DNA of 18,319 nucleotides from Avisuccinivibrio_A sp964399665 (lineage in GTDB: Bacteria; Pseudomonadota; Gammaproteobacteria; Enterobacterales; Succinivibrionaceae). The position numbers and the translations under genes were made by a program. Shown one piece after another: positions 1 to 6,530 of this stretch (positions are counted from its first letter, which is position 1; the number at the start of each line of letters is the position of its first letter). The notes below the pieces were generated by a model, which searched no databases, had not been told where the DNA came from, and saw only the letters and a list, made by a program, of their open reading frames with translations. The DNA lies in the NCBI GenBank assembly GCA_964399665.1, contig CAYNSI010000019.1:1-18319 (forward strand), in the 5' to 3' direction.

Positions 1-48
1 AAGAATAATGAGGAGCGCCAGTGAAGCAAATAGGATAGATACGGTCAT
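1..48 (-). CDS. dctM: TRAP transporter large permease DctM, N-terminal fragment
   Basis: Only the first 16 codons are in the window; the gene runs off the left edge. Read on the minus strand it starts with ATG at 48-46 and gives a hydrophobic N-terminus (MTVSILFASLALLIIL), as expected for the first membrane helix of the 12-helix TRAP large permease, which carries the substrate channel. A strong ribosome binding site (TAGGAGG, 60-54 on the minus strand) sits 5 bases ahead and its first three bases are the stop codon of dctQ, so translation of the two permease subunits is probably coupled. The identity rests mainly on the position directly after dctQ, the usual order in these operons; the peptide alone would be too short to call. 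Confidence 0.75.
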   Translation of the reverse strand, partial: MTVSILFASLALLIIL

Positions 49-57
49 GGTTTCCTC

Positions 58-579
58 CTAAATGTTGAACTCTTCAGAAGGATCGTATTTTTTATCACTT
101 AGTATTTTCCTTACCCTAAAAACTATCGTCTGTAACTCTCTAATAGCTGTTAAGGTAAATCCTATCCCGGGGGCAGCATAGACAATCCACATCGGCATAC
201 CAATGGCGGGCGAGGTTTGTCCTAATAGTAACTGCCGTTTGACCAGCGTTATAGAGTAGACAACTACTATTAAACAAAAAATCAGAAACAGCACATCCCC
301 AACAACCACTACTTTGGAGCGCCAAGTCTTAGGAAATATGTATAAGCCGGCATCAATTTTTATATGCCGCATGATTTTTGCTCCATATGAGATGCCGATG
401 TAGATGAGAAAAATAAACATGTACCTCGACAACTCCTCTGACCAAGACAGGGAATCTTGCATGACGTAACGCATAAACACCTGAAGTCCCAATACGATAG
501 CAATAGCAATCATCAAGACCACACAGATTGATATTTCAAGATACTCGTCAATTAGCCTAATAACCTTCATGTCTATCAC
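58..579 (-). CDS. dctQ: TRAP transporter small permease, DctQ family
   Basis: Small membrane subunit of a tripartite ATP-independent periplasmic (TRAP) transporter, which uses ion gradients to import organic acids or related solutes delivered by a periplasmic binding protein. The 173-residue product has the usual DctQ length and four hydrophobic segments at about residues 16-38, 48-66, 90-111 and 128-150. The FMRYVMQDSLSWSEELSRY stretch (residues 35-53) is the most conserved DctQ feature. The longest start is GTG at 579, but its ribosome binding site (AAGAGG) lies only 3 bases away; ATG at 570 (12 bases away) is an alternative. dctM follows at once. No binding-protein gene (dctP) lies upstream in the window, so it may follow dctM or lie elsewhere. 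The substrate cannot be told from this subunit. Confidence 0.9.
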   Translation of the reverse strand: MIDMKVIRLIDEYLEISICVVLMIAIAIVLGLQVFMRYVMQDSLSWSEELSRYMFIFLIYIGISYGAKIMRHIKIDAGLYIFPKTWRSKVVVVGDVLFLIFCLIVVVYSITLVKRQLLLGQTSPAIGMPMWIVYAAPGIGFTLTAIRELQTIVFRVRKILSDKKYDPSEEFNI

Positions 580-599
580 GAACCTCTTAACAGCAGACG

Positions 600-611
600 T
601 CTGACGTCAGA
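600..611. promoter_or_regulatory. Perfect 12-bp palindrome upstream of dctQ, possible operator
   Basis: TCTGACGTCAGA is its own reverse complement. It lies 20 bp upstream of the dctQ start and overlaps a second short palindrome, AGACGTCT (595-602), so GACGTC occurs twice, 7 bp apart. A perfect palindrome this close to a transporter operon is a reasonable operator candidate, for example for a GntR-type regulator, but no regulator gene is in the window and the assignment is inference. Confidence 0.35.
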
Positions 612-631
612 TATGGCTACCATATTATGGT
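611..631. repeat. Two interlocked inverted repeats sharing a central half-site
   Basis: ATATGG-cta-CCATAT (611-625) and ACCATA-t-TATGGT (619-631) are both perfect inverted repeats and share the central CCATA arm. The three arms alternate in orientation, so the middle one can pair with either neighbour. This could be a multi-site operator, or two mutually exclusive hairpins in the dctQ leader RNA. The stems are AT-rich and short, so the RNA reading is the weaker one. Confidence 0.35.
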
Positions 632-820
632 GAATTTTTGATATCTACCGAGAGATTAATCACACTTTAAAAAAGTTAATCATGATGTTTGTTAGTGCTC
701 AGTAAGACTGTCACATAGCTTCACATTGTCTATTGTTAATTCTTAAGGCCGGGTAAAAAAGTTAAAAGATTTGCATTTGCAGCCGATAAAAAATTACGAG
801 TTAAAGAGGCCAAATGAGGT

Positions 821-856
821 CCGCTCAGAAGAGAACGGAGCCTGAGCCGGTTTTCT
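821..856 (+). terminator. Terminator-like hairpin, plus strand
   Basis: Arms CCGCTCAG (821-828) and CTGAGC-c-GG (842-850) pair over 8 bp with one bulged C and a 13-base loop, followed by TTTTCTT. The shape is that of a weak intrinsic terminator for plus-strand transcription, yet no plus-strand gene lies upstream in the window. Confidence 0.35.
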
Positions 857-885
857 TAGGCATAAATTTTTTAGTCTAAAGATCT

Positions 886-933
886 CAAGACCACTGGAAA
901 GGGCAGGAGCTTTCAGGTGGTCTTGGTGTTTTT
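886..933. terminator. Strong hairpin with T-run downstream of the dehydrogenase gene
   Basis: Arms at 886-901 and 910-925 form a 16-bp stem with one G-A mismatch and one G-T pair around an 8-base loop, followed on the plus strand by GTGTTTTT. It sits about 37 bp beyond the stop codon of the minus-strand dehydrogenase gene and probably ends that transcript, but the T-run is on the plus-strand side; read from the minus strand the hairpin is followed by AGATCTTTAG. It may act in both directions or belong to an unseen plus-strand RNA. Confidence 0.55.
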
Positions 934-962
934 AAGGCAGCAAAAATGACGAGCCCTCTAGG

Positions 963-2081
963 TTAAAAAAGCCTGCGGTAAATATCTGCAATCTCAGCTG
1001 CACTAAGTGGCACATAGGTATTGGTCATAAGAAAATTCTGCCTGGTTAGCACCATATCGGTAAACTCCAGGATCTGATCTTCTGTCATGCCAAGTTCTGA
1101 CAGCCTTTTTCTTGGCAGAAAGGTCTGACAGATCTCATCTAAGGCATCAAATACCGTGTCAGGACTGGTTCCTACTACGGGAGATAAGATTTCTTCAATT
1201 TTAGCAAGTGCCCCGTTAGGTTGTTTGTTACGATAAAGATCCGCTACATGCTTAAACACATGATAATTTGCCGCGCCGCGGCTTAATCCAAGGCGCAGTA
1301 ACAAAGGATAGGACAGGGCATGCACGGCAGCCCCTCCTGCATTGGCATAACTTATTCCGCTTAAGGTTCCGGCACTTTGGATTTGGGGCAGGAAATGATT
1401 TATGGCGTCTACGCCTTCATGGGAAATTGACAGCCAGGATTGAACTAAAAGTTTCATGGCTTCTTCAGCCAGGGCTCTTGAAAAAACAGTGGCTCTGGGC
1501 GATAAAAAGGATTCAAAGGCGTGTGTAAAGGCATTTTGCATGCTGGCTGCCAAAATGGTGAAGGGAATATTGGCAAGAAGCTGCGGACACAACCAGGCTT
1601 CATCTGCAAAAAGCTCCCTGGAATTTAAGATAAGCTGCTCTTTAAGATCTTTTAAGTAGACGGCAACATACTGGAGTACTTCAGCACCCGTCCCCGGGGT
1701 TGTCGGTACCAATATCAATTTTCTGACCTTTTTAAGTTCACCGCCTTCATAAAGACTTTTAAGAGGCAAAACCCTTTCTAATGTCAGAAGTTTTGCCAAA
1801 TCCATTACTGCGCCGCCGCCGATACCTATCACCCTTTGGAAGTTGGATCCTGCCTTATCGAGGATATCCTTTAAGGCATCTTCGGTGTTGGGCCCTCTGA
1901 CGACACTGTCGCGTACTATAAGCCTGCAGTCTGAGATCCTGCCTGTTAGAAAATTCTGAAAAACCCGCTCTTCGGTAACCAGGAGATCTTTTGATGACAA
2001 CTTAAGATCCAAAATCAGATCTTCAAAATTTTTATAGCTGCTAACTGCAACCGGGGTATGGAAAGTATTGCATAAGGCCAT
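963..2081 (-). CDS. Iron-type alcohol dehydrogenase, 4-hydroxybutyrate dehydrogenase-like, altered metal site
   Basis: A 372-residue member of the iron-containing (group III) alcohol dehydrogenases, cytoplasmic NAD(P)-dependent enzymes interconverting aldehydes and alcohols. The nucleotide-binding GGGAVMDLAK (residues 88-97) and VPTTPGTGAE (125-134) motifs are clear. The VHALSYP motif (253-259), the ANY that follows and the C-terminal third resemble clostridial 4-hydroxybutyrate dehydrogenase, which reduces succinate semialdehyde, more than FucO or butanol dehydrogenases (compared from memory). Of the four metal ligands, His187 (THAFES) and His254 remain, but the usual Asp of the DAxxHA motif is Asn183 and the usual His of PHG is Arg268. 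It may bind metal differently, use another chemistry or be inactive. The frame is intact and full length, so this is not simple decay. ATG at 2081 follows an AAGGAG site. It diverges from rlmKL and is likely a single-gene unit. The family is sure; the substrate is not. Confidence 0.85.
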   Translation of the reverse strand: MALCNTFHTPVAVSSYKNFEDLILDLKLSSKDLLVTEERVFQNFLTGRISDCRLIVRDSVVRGPNTEDALKDILDKAGSNFQRVIGIGGGAVMDLAKLLTLERVLPLKSLYEGGELKKVRKLILVPTTPGTGAEVLQYVAVYLKDLKEQLILNSRELFADEAWLCPQLLANIPFTILAASMQNAFTHAFESFLSPRATVFSRALAEEAMKLLVQSWLSISHEGVDAINHFLPQIQSAGTLSGISYANAGGAAVHALSYPLLLRLGLSRGAANYHVFKHVADLYRNKQPNGALAKIEEILSPVVGTSPDTVFDALDEICQTFLPRKRLSELGMTEDQILEFTDMVLTRQNFLMTNTYVPLSAAEIADIYRRLF

Positions 2082-2222
2082 GGTCTTCTCCTTAGGTTTT
2101 TAACAGGTAGCTTTTCCTGCTAAGTTAACAGAGAAACATCAATTAATCAGCAACACTTTTTTAAAAATTGCAGGTTGTTTGCTCAAAAATGTGGTTTTGC
2201 TCGCAAACCTAAAGTTATGGCA

Positions 2223-2228
2223 TATAAT
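2223..2228 (+). promoter_or_regulatory. -10 element of the rlmKL promoter
   Basis: A perfect TATAAT lies 30 bp upstream of the chosen rlmKL start. No good -35 hexamer is found at 16-18 bp (the closest, TTGCTC, is 20 bp away), so activity may depend on an activator. Transcription from here would start near 2235, downstream of the in-frame codons at 2175-2234, which supports the later start of rlmKL. Confidence 0.5.
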
Positions 2229-2258
2229 AGTTCGCCACTATCGGCCCAGGAGAGTGCT

Positions 2259-5012
2259 ATGCTCAGGTTCTTTGCTGCCTGCCCCAGGGGGCTTGAAAAT
2301 CTATTGTATGCAGAGATAAAACAATACCTACCGCAAACGATCCGGGAAACCGTTGCCGGGGTTTCCTTCAGCGGGGATTTTACCCTGGGGCTTAAAGCCT
2401 GCCTTTACTCAAGAATAGCCTCGCGCATAGTAATGATAGTAACCTCCTTTTACTGCCAAGATGAAAGCGATCTTTATCTTGGAGCTGCAGGAGTCAGTTG
2501 GGAGGATTATTTTTCGGCAGAATCATCCATTAAAGTTGACTTTAACGGCAGCAATAGGCATTTGCGCAGTACCTTGTACAGTGCTCTTAAGGTTAAGGAT
2601 GCAATTTGCGACAGGTTTTACCAAAACACAGGAAAACGCCCTGATGTTGATAAGAAAAATGCCATGGTGCGTGTACATGGTCTTTTAAAGGATCAAGAAG
2701 CGCTTTTGGCCCTTGATATTTCAGGAACTCCCCTTTTTATGCGGGAGCATGGCCGTGTTGTAGGTGCAGCACCATTAAAAGAAAACCTGGCAGCTGCCAT
2801 GTTGATGCGCGCAGGATATCAAGGCGGCAGCTTCCTGGATCCTATGTGCGGCTCCGGTACCCTGTTAATGGAAGCTGCAGCCATTGCCACCGACTCGGCC
2901 CCCGGGCTTGCCCGTGAAAACTTCGGTTTTATGCACTTAAAGCATTTTGATGCACAAATTTTTGCAAAGCTTAAGAATGAGGCAGCAACAAAGGCAGCTT
3001 CTGGCAGGGAAAAATTTAAGGCAGCAGGTTATAGGATCATAGGTTTTGATGAAGATGAAAATATTTTAAAACACGCTGCGTTAAACATAAAAAACTCAGG
3101 CTTTGAAGATCTTATCAGCCTTGAGGCTCGGCCTATTGCTTCCCTTAAAAATCCTTTTGTAAGTACGCCACCAGATCCACTTGATAAAATTCCTGATGCT
3201 TCCCTTGATAATGCAGACAAAAACGCTCCTAAGGCAGAATCTTCAACAGGTAACGCACTTGCCGTTACCATTGTCACCAATCCTCCCTACGGGCAGAGAC
3301 TTGGTAATTTCAATGAACTTATAGGCCTGTACCATACCTTGGGGGCAAAGGTAAAAGAGCTTTTTCCCAAGGCAGTATTTGCTGTTATCTCCTCATCATT
3401 GGATTTGCTTTCCTGCCTTCATCTTTCACCTAAAAAGAGCTGTAAACTCTACAACGGCCCGCTTTTGTGTCACTTCCAGGTCTTTAATATTGAGGAGCAT
3501 AGAGCCGATATTACCTGCCGTGTCACTGATTTTAAAAACCGCCTTGCCAAAAATTTAAAACACCTTGCAAAGTGGGCCTCAAGGGAAAATATTGATGCCT
3601 ACCGTCTTTATGATGCTGATTTGGGTGAATACAATGCAGCAGTAGACAAATACGGCTCCTATATTGTGATTCAGGAATACCAGGCCCCCAAATCAGTACC
3701 CGAACAGCTTGCAAGAAGGCGTTTTTTGGATCTGGTAGCTGCTGTCATTGAAGTTACCAAATCAAGGGGGCAGGATGTCATTTTAAAGGAACGAGAGCAC
3801 AAAAAAGGCTCTTCTCAGTATGAAAAGCTCAATATTGAGGACAGCGGGCATATTAATACTGTAGTTCATGAAGGTGGGGTAAAGTTCCACGTTAATATCA
3901 CCGATTACCTTGATACCGGTCTTTTCCTGGATGCAAGGCTCATAAGAGGCATCATTAAAAACAAGGCTTCAGGCAAAAGCTTTTTAAATCTTTTTGCCTA
4001 CACTGCAACAGCATCGGTGATGGCAGTTTTAGGTGGTGCCTCTCGTACCTTAAGCGTGGATTTAAGTCGTACCTATCTTGAGTGGGGCATGAGAAATTTT
4101 GCCTTGAACAATCTTAATTTTAAAGGACATGATTTCCTGCAAGCTGACTGTCTTGCCTTCCTGTCAGGGGATGCAGCCGAAAAGTTTGATCTTATCTACG
4201 TTGATCCTCCCACCTTTTCTAATTCAAAACGTATGGAGGGGATCTTTGATATCAAACGAGATCATGTAAAGCTGCTTGCCAATGCCGCTCGCTTTTTAAA
4301 TGAAGGCGGAGAGATCCTCTTTTGTACCAATAAGCGGGGGTTTAAACCAGATATTGATGAGCTTAAAGCCTTTGGTCTTGTTATAACTGATCTAAGTGGC
4401 AAAACTATCCCCGAAGATTTTAAGCGTAATTCTAAGATCCACCATTTTTTTGCTCTTAAGTTTTTTCCTGAGCAAAAGCTAAAAGATCCTGAGCCTTTGG
4501 TAAAGGTTACAACATCGCCTAAATGGTCCTCTTATCTAAAGCCTAATTCGGGCAGCTTAGGCTCTACTGCAATGATGTCAGGGCAGGAAGGCTCACTTGA
4601 TGCTCTGCCTAAAAAACTGCAGAGGACAGGACAGAAAAGAAAGGTTAAGTTTGCATCTTCGGCACACAACCTTAAGACATCAGACAAAGGCAGCAANNNN
4701 NNNNNNNNNNNNNNNNNNNNNNNNNNNNNNNNNNNNNNNNNNNNNNNNNNNNNNNNNNNNNNNNNNNNNNNNNNNNNNNNNNNNNNNNNNNNNNNNAAAG
4801 GCAGCAAGGCTTATGCCTTTGAACATAAAAATAAGGACCGCAGCCGCAATGGTGCTTTAAAGACTGATACCTTGCTTCCCAAAGGGCTTGTGTTATCAAA
4901 TTTGGGAATGCCATTGGAAAAGAAGAGCAGAAGATCTTCTGCACCTTCGGGGACAAAAAAGCGCAATTTTGGGCAAAACCTGAAGAATACTCATGGCTCT
5001 GACAGCCTTTGA
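2259..5012 (+). CDS. rlmL: 23S rRNA bifunctional methyltransferase RlmKL, with C-terminal extension broken by an assembly gap
   Basis: Fused enzyme that methylates 23S rRNA at G2445 (RlmL half, m2G) and G2069 (RlmK half, m7G), near the peptidyl transferase centre. In order: a THUMP RNA-binding domain (about residues 1-155), an RlmL methyltransferase with DPMCGSGT and NPPYG (341-345), and an RlmK methyltransferase with FLNLFAYTATAS and DPPTFSNSK (from 649). The frame is open from 2175, but ATG at 2259 matches the family N-terminus (FFAACPRGLE) and has an AGGAGA site 5 bases before it. Two departures from the roughly 700-residue E. coli protein stand out: an insertion of about 30 residues before NPPYG, rich in Pro, Asp and Ala, and a C-terminal extension of about 175 codons, Lys- and Ser-rich and apparently disordered, containing the 100-N gap. 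The frame is the same on both sides of the gap, but the true length is unknown. rnm follows after 63 bp, probably in the same operon. Confidence 0.93.
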   Translation: MLRFFAACPRGLENLLYAEIKQYLPQTIRETVAGVSFSGDFTLGLKACLYSRIASRIVMIVTSFYCQDESDLYLGAAGVSWEDYFSAESSIKVDFNGSNRHLRSTLYSALKVKDAICDRFYQNTGKRPDVDKKNAMVRVHGLLKDQEALLALDISGTPLFMREHGRVVGAAPLKENLAAAMLMRAGYQGGSFLDPMCGSGTLLMEAAAIATDSAPGLARENFGFMHLKHFDAQIFAKLKNEAATKAASGREKFKAAGYRIIGFDEDENILKHAALNIKNSGFEDLISLEARPIASLKNPFVSTPPDPLDKIPDASLDNADKNAPKAESSTGNALAVTIVTNPPYGQRLGNFNELIGLYHTLGAKVKELFPKAVFAVISSSLDLLSCLHLSPKKSCKLYNGPLLCHFQVFNIEEHRADITCRVTDFKNRLAKNLKHLAKWASRENIDAYRLYDADLGEYNAAVDKYGSYIVIQEYQAPKSVPEQLARRRFLDLVAAVIEVTKSRGQDVILKEREHKKGSSQYEKLNIEDSGHINTVVHEGGVKFHVNITDYLDTGLFLDARLIRGIIKNKASGKSFLNLFAYTATASVMAVLGGASRTLSVDLSRTYLEWGMRNFALNNLNFKGHDFLQADCLAFLSGDAAEKFDLIYVDPPTFSNSKRMEGIFDIKRDHVKLLANAARFLNEGGEILFCTNKRGFKPDIDELKAFGLVITDLSGKTIPEDFKRNSKIHHFFALKFFPEQKLKDPEPLVKVTTSPKWSSYLKPNSGSLGSTAMMSGQEGSLDALPKKLQRTGQKRKVKFASSAHNLKTSDKGSXXXXXXXXXXXXXXXXXXXXXXXXXXXXXXXXXXKGSKAYAFEHKNKDRSRNGALKTDTLLPKGLVLSNLGMPLEKKSRRSSAPSGTKKRNFGQNLKNTHGSDSL
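4697..4796. other. Assembly gap of 100 N inside rlmKL
   Basis: Exactly 100 N, the usual placeholder for a gap of unknown size. The left flank ends in AAAGGCAGCAA and the right flank begins with the same 11 bases, in the same reading frame (Lys-Gly-Ser). Either two contig ends overlap here and nothing is missing, or a short in-frame tandem repeat could not be assembled. The 34 undetermined residues in the protein are an artefact of the placeholder. Confidence 0.97.
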
Positions 5013-5075
5013 TGAAAAGCTTTTTAAATTTAAGAGTTACAGGAAAAAGCCCTGCAAAACTTTAAGAGAGATGTA

Positions 5076-5978
5076 ATGAATAAAAATGACTGCAGCATTG
5101 ATCTGCACTGCCATACCAATGCCTCTGACGGAGCTTTAAGCCCCGAACAGATTGTAGAACGTGCCGTAAGATTTGGCATTACTCATCTTGCAATTTCAGA
5201 TCATGACACTACATCAGGAATTTTAAGGGCTCAAAACAGAGCTCTTTTAGATGATTTTAAAGGTCAAATCGAAATTATTCCCTCAATAGAGATTTCAACC
5301 ACTTTTACCGGACACCAAATCCACATAGTAGGACTTTTTATAAATCCTTTAAGTCAGGCGATGACAGATCTTGTGGCAGCGCAGTTTGAAAAAAGAAAAG
5401 AGCGTGCCAGCCGAATCGCTTTGAAGTTGGAAAAACTTGGTTTTGACAATATTGCAGAAGAGATTGCAAAAGATCACAGTCCTGATGATGTTATCACCAG
5501 AGGCAATTTTGCCCGCTATATTTTTGAAAAAGGTGCAGCATCCTCCTTTGATGAAGCATTTAACAAGTATCTAAAACGCGGCAAGCCCGCCTATGTCAAT
5601 TCCCAGTGGATAGGTGTCGATGATGCCGTAAAAATAATTCATATGGCAGGGGGAATTGCAGTTCTTGCTCATCCTGGGCGCTATCAGATCACCAATGCTA
5701 AACTGCGTGAGCTTATCTGCTTTTTTAAAGATGCAGGAGGCGAGGCCATGGAGATTTGCTCCTGCCAGCAAAAACCTGCTGAAAGGGACTTTCTTGCCAA
5801 TCTTGCAGTGCAATATGGAATGTTAGGTTCAGCAGGTTCGGATTTTCACTTGGAGGGGGCCTACCGGGAATTAGGTTACAATATCGCCCTTCCTATGAAA
5901 GTAACCCCGATATGGGAAGATCCGCGTTTTGCAAAATTCTTTAACAACCTTGACAGGGCGGTAACCGGACGTAAGTAA
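5076..5978 (+). CDS. rnm: RNase AM (5'-3' exoribonuclease, PHP domain), YciV/TrpH family
   Basis: A 300-residue PHP-domain phosphoesterase close in length and sequence to E. coli RNase AM (YciV, about 293 residues), a cytoplasmic 5'-3' exoribonuclease that trims the 5' ends of rRNA precursors and degrades short RNAs. Putative metal-binding residues of the PHP fold are all in place: DLHCH with His11 and His13, Asp18, the DHDTT motif (42-46), Glu72, His83, AHPGRY with His199, and SDFH with Asp256 and His258. The inserted domain between them contains TRGNFAR (141-147). ATG at 5076 has an AAGAGAG site just upstream. It follows rlmKL by 63 bp in the same direction, which fits a joint rRNA-maturation unit. 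The family is certain; the substrate is taken from the E. coli enzyme. Confidence 0.92.
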   Translation: MNKNDCSIDLHCHTNASDGALSPEQIVERAVRFGITHLAISDHDTTSGILRAQNRALLDDFKGQIEIIPSIEISTTFTGHQIHIVGLFINPLSQAMTDLVAAQFEKRKERASRIALKLEKLGFDNIAEEIAKDHSPDDVITRGNFARYIFEKGAASSFDEAFNKYLKRGKPAYVNSQWIGVDDAVKIIHMAGGIAVLAHPGRYQITNAKLRELICFFKDAGGEAMEICSCQQKPAERDFLANLAVQYGMLGSAGSDFHLEGAYRELGYNIALPMKVTPIWEDPRFAKFFNNLDRAVTGRK

Positions 5979-6249
5979 GCCTCTTGGTAACTGTGATTCC
6001 TACCCGGGGGCTGGCGAAGAACAATTTGGTCTTGTCAGCAATAACGTGAAACACATTACGCCTTGTCCTTGCTCATGTGCCAAGCTGTCCTAATTTTCAC
6101 AAAGGCCTTCCACAAATGCCAAATTTGGTGCAAAAACATCAGTTCCTCTGGGGTTTTACCGCTTAAAAAGTGCCGGGCAATCATGCATAAGACAATTTGG
6201 CTTGCCTGCTGTTATTTGTGGGGTCATCAGGTGAAATGAGAAAACCAGT

Positions 6250-6280
6250 CCTGTTGTCAACCGTTTAACGGCAGGGTTTT
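6250..6280 (+). terminator. Possible intrinsic terminator downstream of rnm
   Basis: CCTGTTGT (6250-6257) pairs with ACGGCAGG (6268-6275) over 8 bp with two G-T pairs, followed by GTTTT. An AAAAC just before the hairpin can also pair with the GTTTT. It lies about 270 bp after the rnm stop, which is far, so the assignment to rnm is tentative. Confidence 0.35.
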
Positions 6281-6397
6281 GGTACCGGTAGGGGCTTGTC
6301 AGCTAAGAATGGCAGTTTTGATTTGATGCAGTATTAAGAAGTAGCAGCAGGGGGAAAAAGAATTGGCACCTTTTACCGGAACAGACCATTTAACTCC

Positions 6398-6426
6398 TTG
6401 CTCAAGATTTTCGCTTTAATTATAAT
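6398..6426 (+). promoter_or_regulatory. Sigma70-type promoter of tig
   Basis: TTGCTC (6398-6403), a spacer of exactly 17 bp and a perfect TATAAT (6421-6426) lie 104 bp before the tig start, so transcription should begin near 6433. The roughly 98-base leader contains a G-rich segment and ACCC followed by nine T (6466-6474), which resembles a weak attenuator but lacks a strong stem. Confidence 0.65.
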
Positions 6427-6530
6427 GCCATGGATTTGCGGGGGCTTGAGGGCCGACCCTTTTTTTTTGAAATGTTAAATAAATTATGAAGGTTGGGTTC
6501 TTATCTTACCTGACTTGATAGGGGTAAAAG

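Larger units (their letters stand above)
580..962. other. Non-coding stretch between dctQ and the dehydrogenase gene
   Basis: This 383-bp stretch holds no credible open reading frame on either strand. Its dctQ-proximal end has a cluster of palindromes (600-631), the middle (640-800) is AT-rich without a convincing promoter, and the far end has two terminator-like hairpins (821-856 and 886-933), both with their T-runs on the plus strand. As both flanking genes are on the minus strand, it should contain the dctQ promoter and the end of the dehydrogenase transcript. I could not fix a convincing -35/-10 pair for dctQ. Confidence 0.6.
5979..6530. other. 552-bp non-coding stretch between rnm and tig
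   Basis: I see no convincing reading frame on either strand. The stretch holds a possible terminator for rnm (6250-6280), the tig promoter (6398-6426) and a tig leader of about 98 bases. An imperfect direct repeat, ACAATTTGG(T)CTTG, occurs at 6021 and 6192, and CCAAATTTGG (6119-6128) is a perfect 10-bp palindrome between the two. It could be a decayed gene or carry a small RNA, but nothing in it decides this. Confidence 0.6.

Noticed and set aside
580..962. Missing dctP gene or a decayed copy of it between dctQ and the dehydrogenase
   Set aside because: The stretch is too short for a binding-protein gene and no fragment with a signal peptide or similarity is visible; dctP may lie after dctM or elsewhere.
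2175..2258. In-frame upstream extension of rlmKL by 28 codons
   Set aside because: The TATAAT at 2223-2228 falls inside it, it has no ribosome binding site, and the family N-terminus aligns from the ATG at 2259, which has an AGGAGA site.
4532..4956. Open frames on both strands across the gap
   Set aside because: They contain the 34 unknown codons and lie opposite or out of frame with rlmKL; they are open only because N does not encode stops.
6436..6474. G-rich segment and T9 run in the tig leader as an attenuator
   Set aside because: The only stems are 3-4 bp; without a stable hairpin the T-run alone is not evidence of a terminator.
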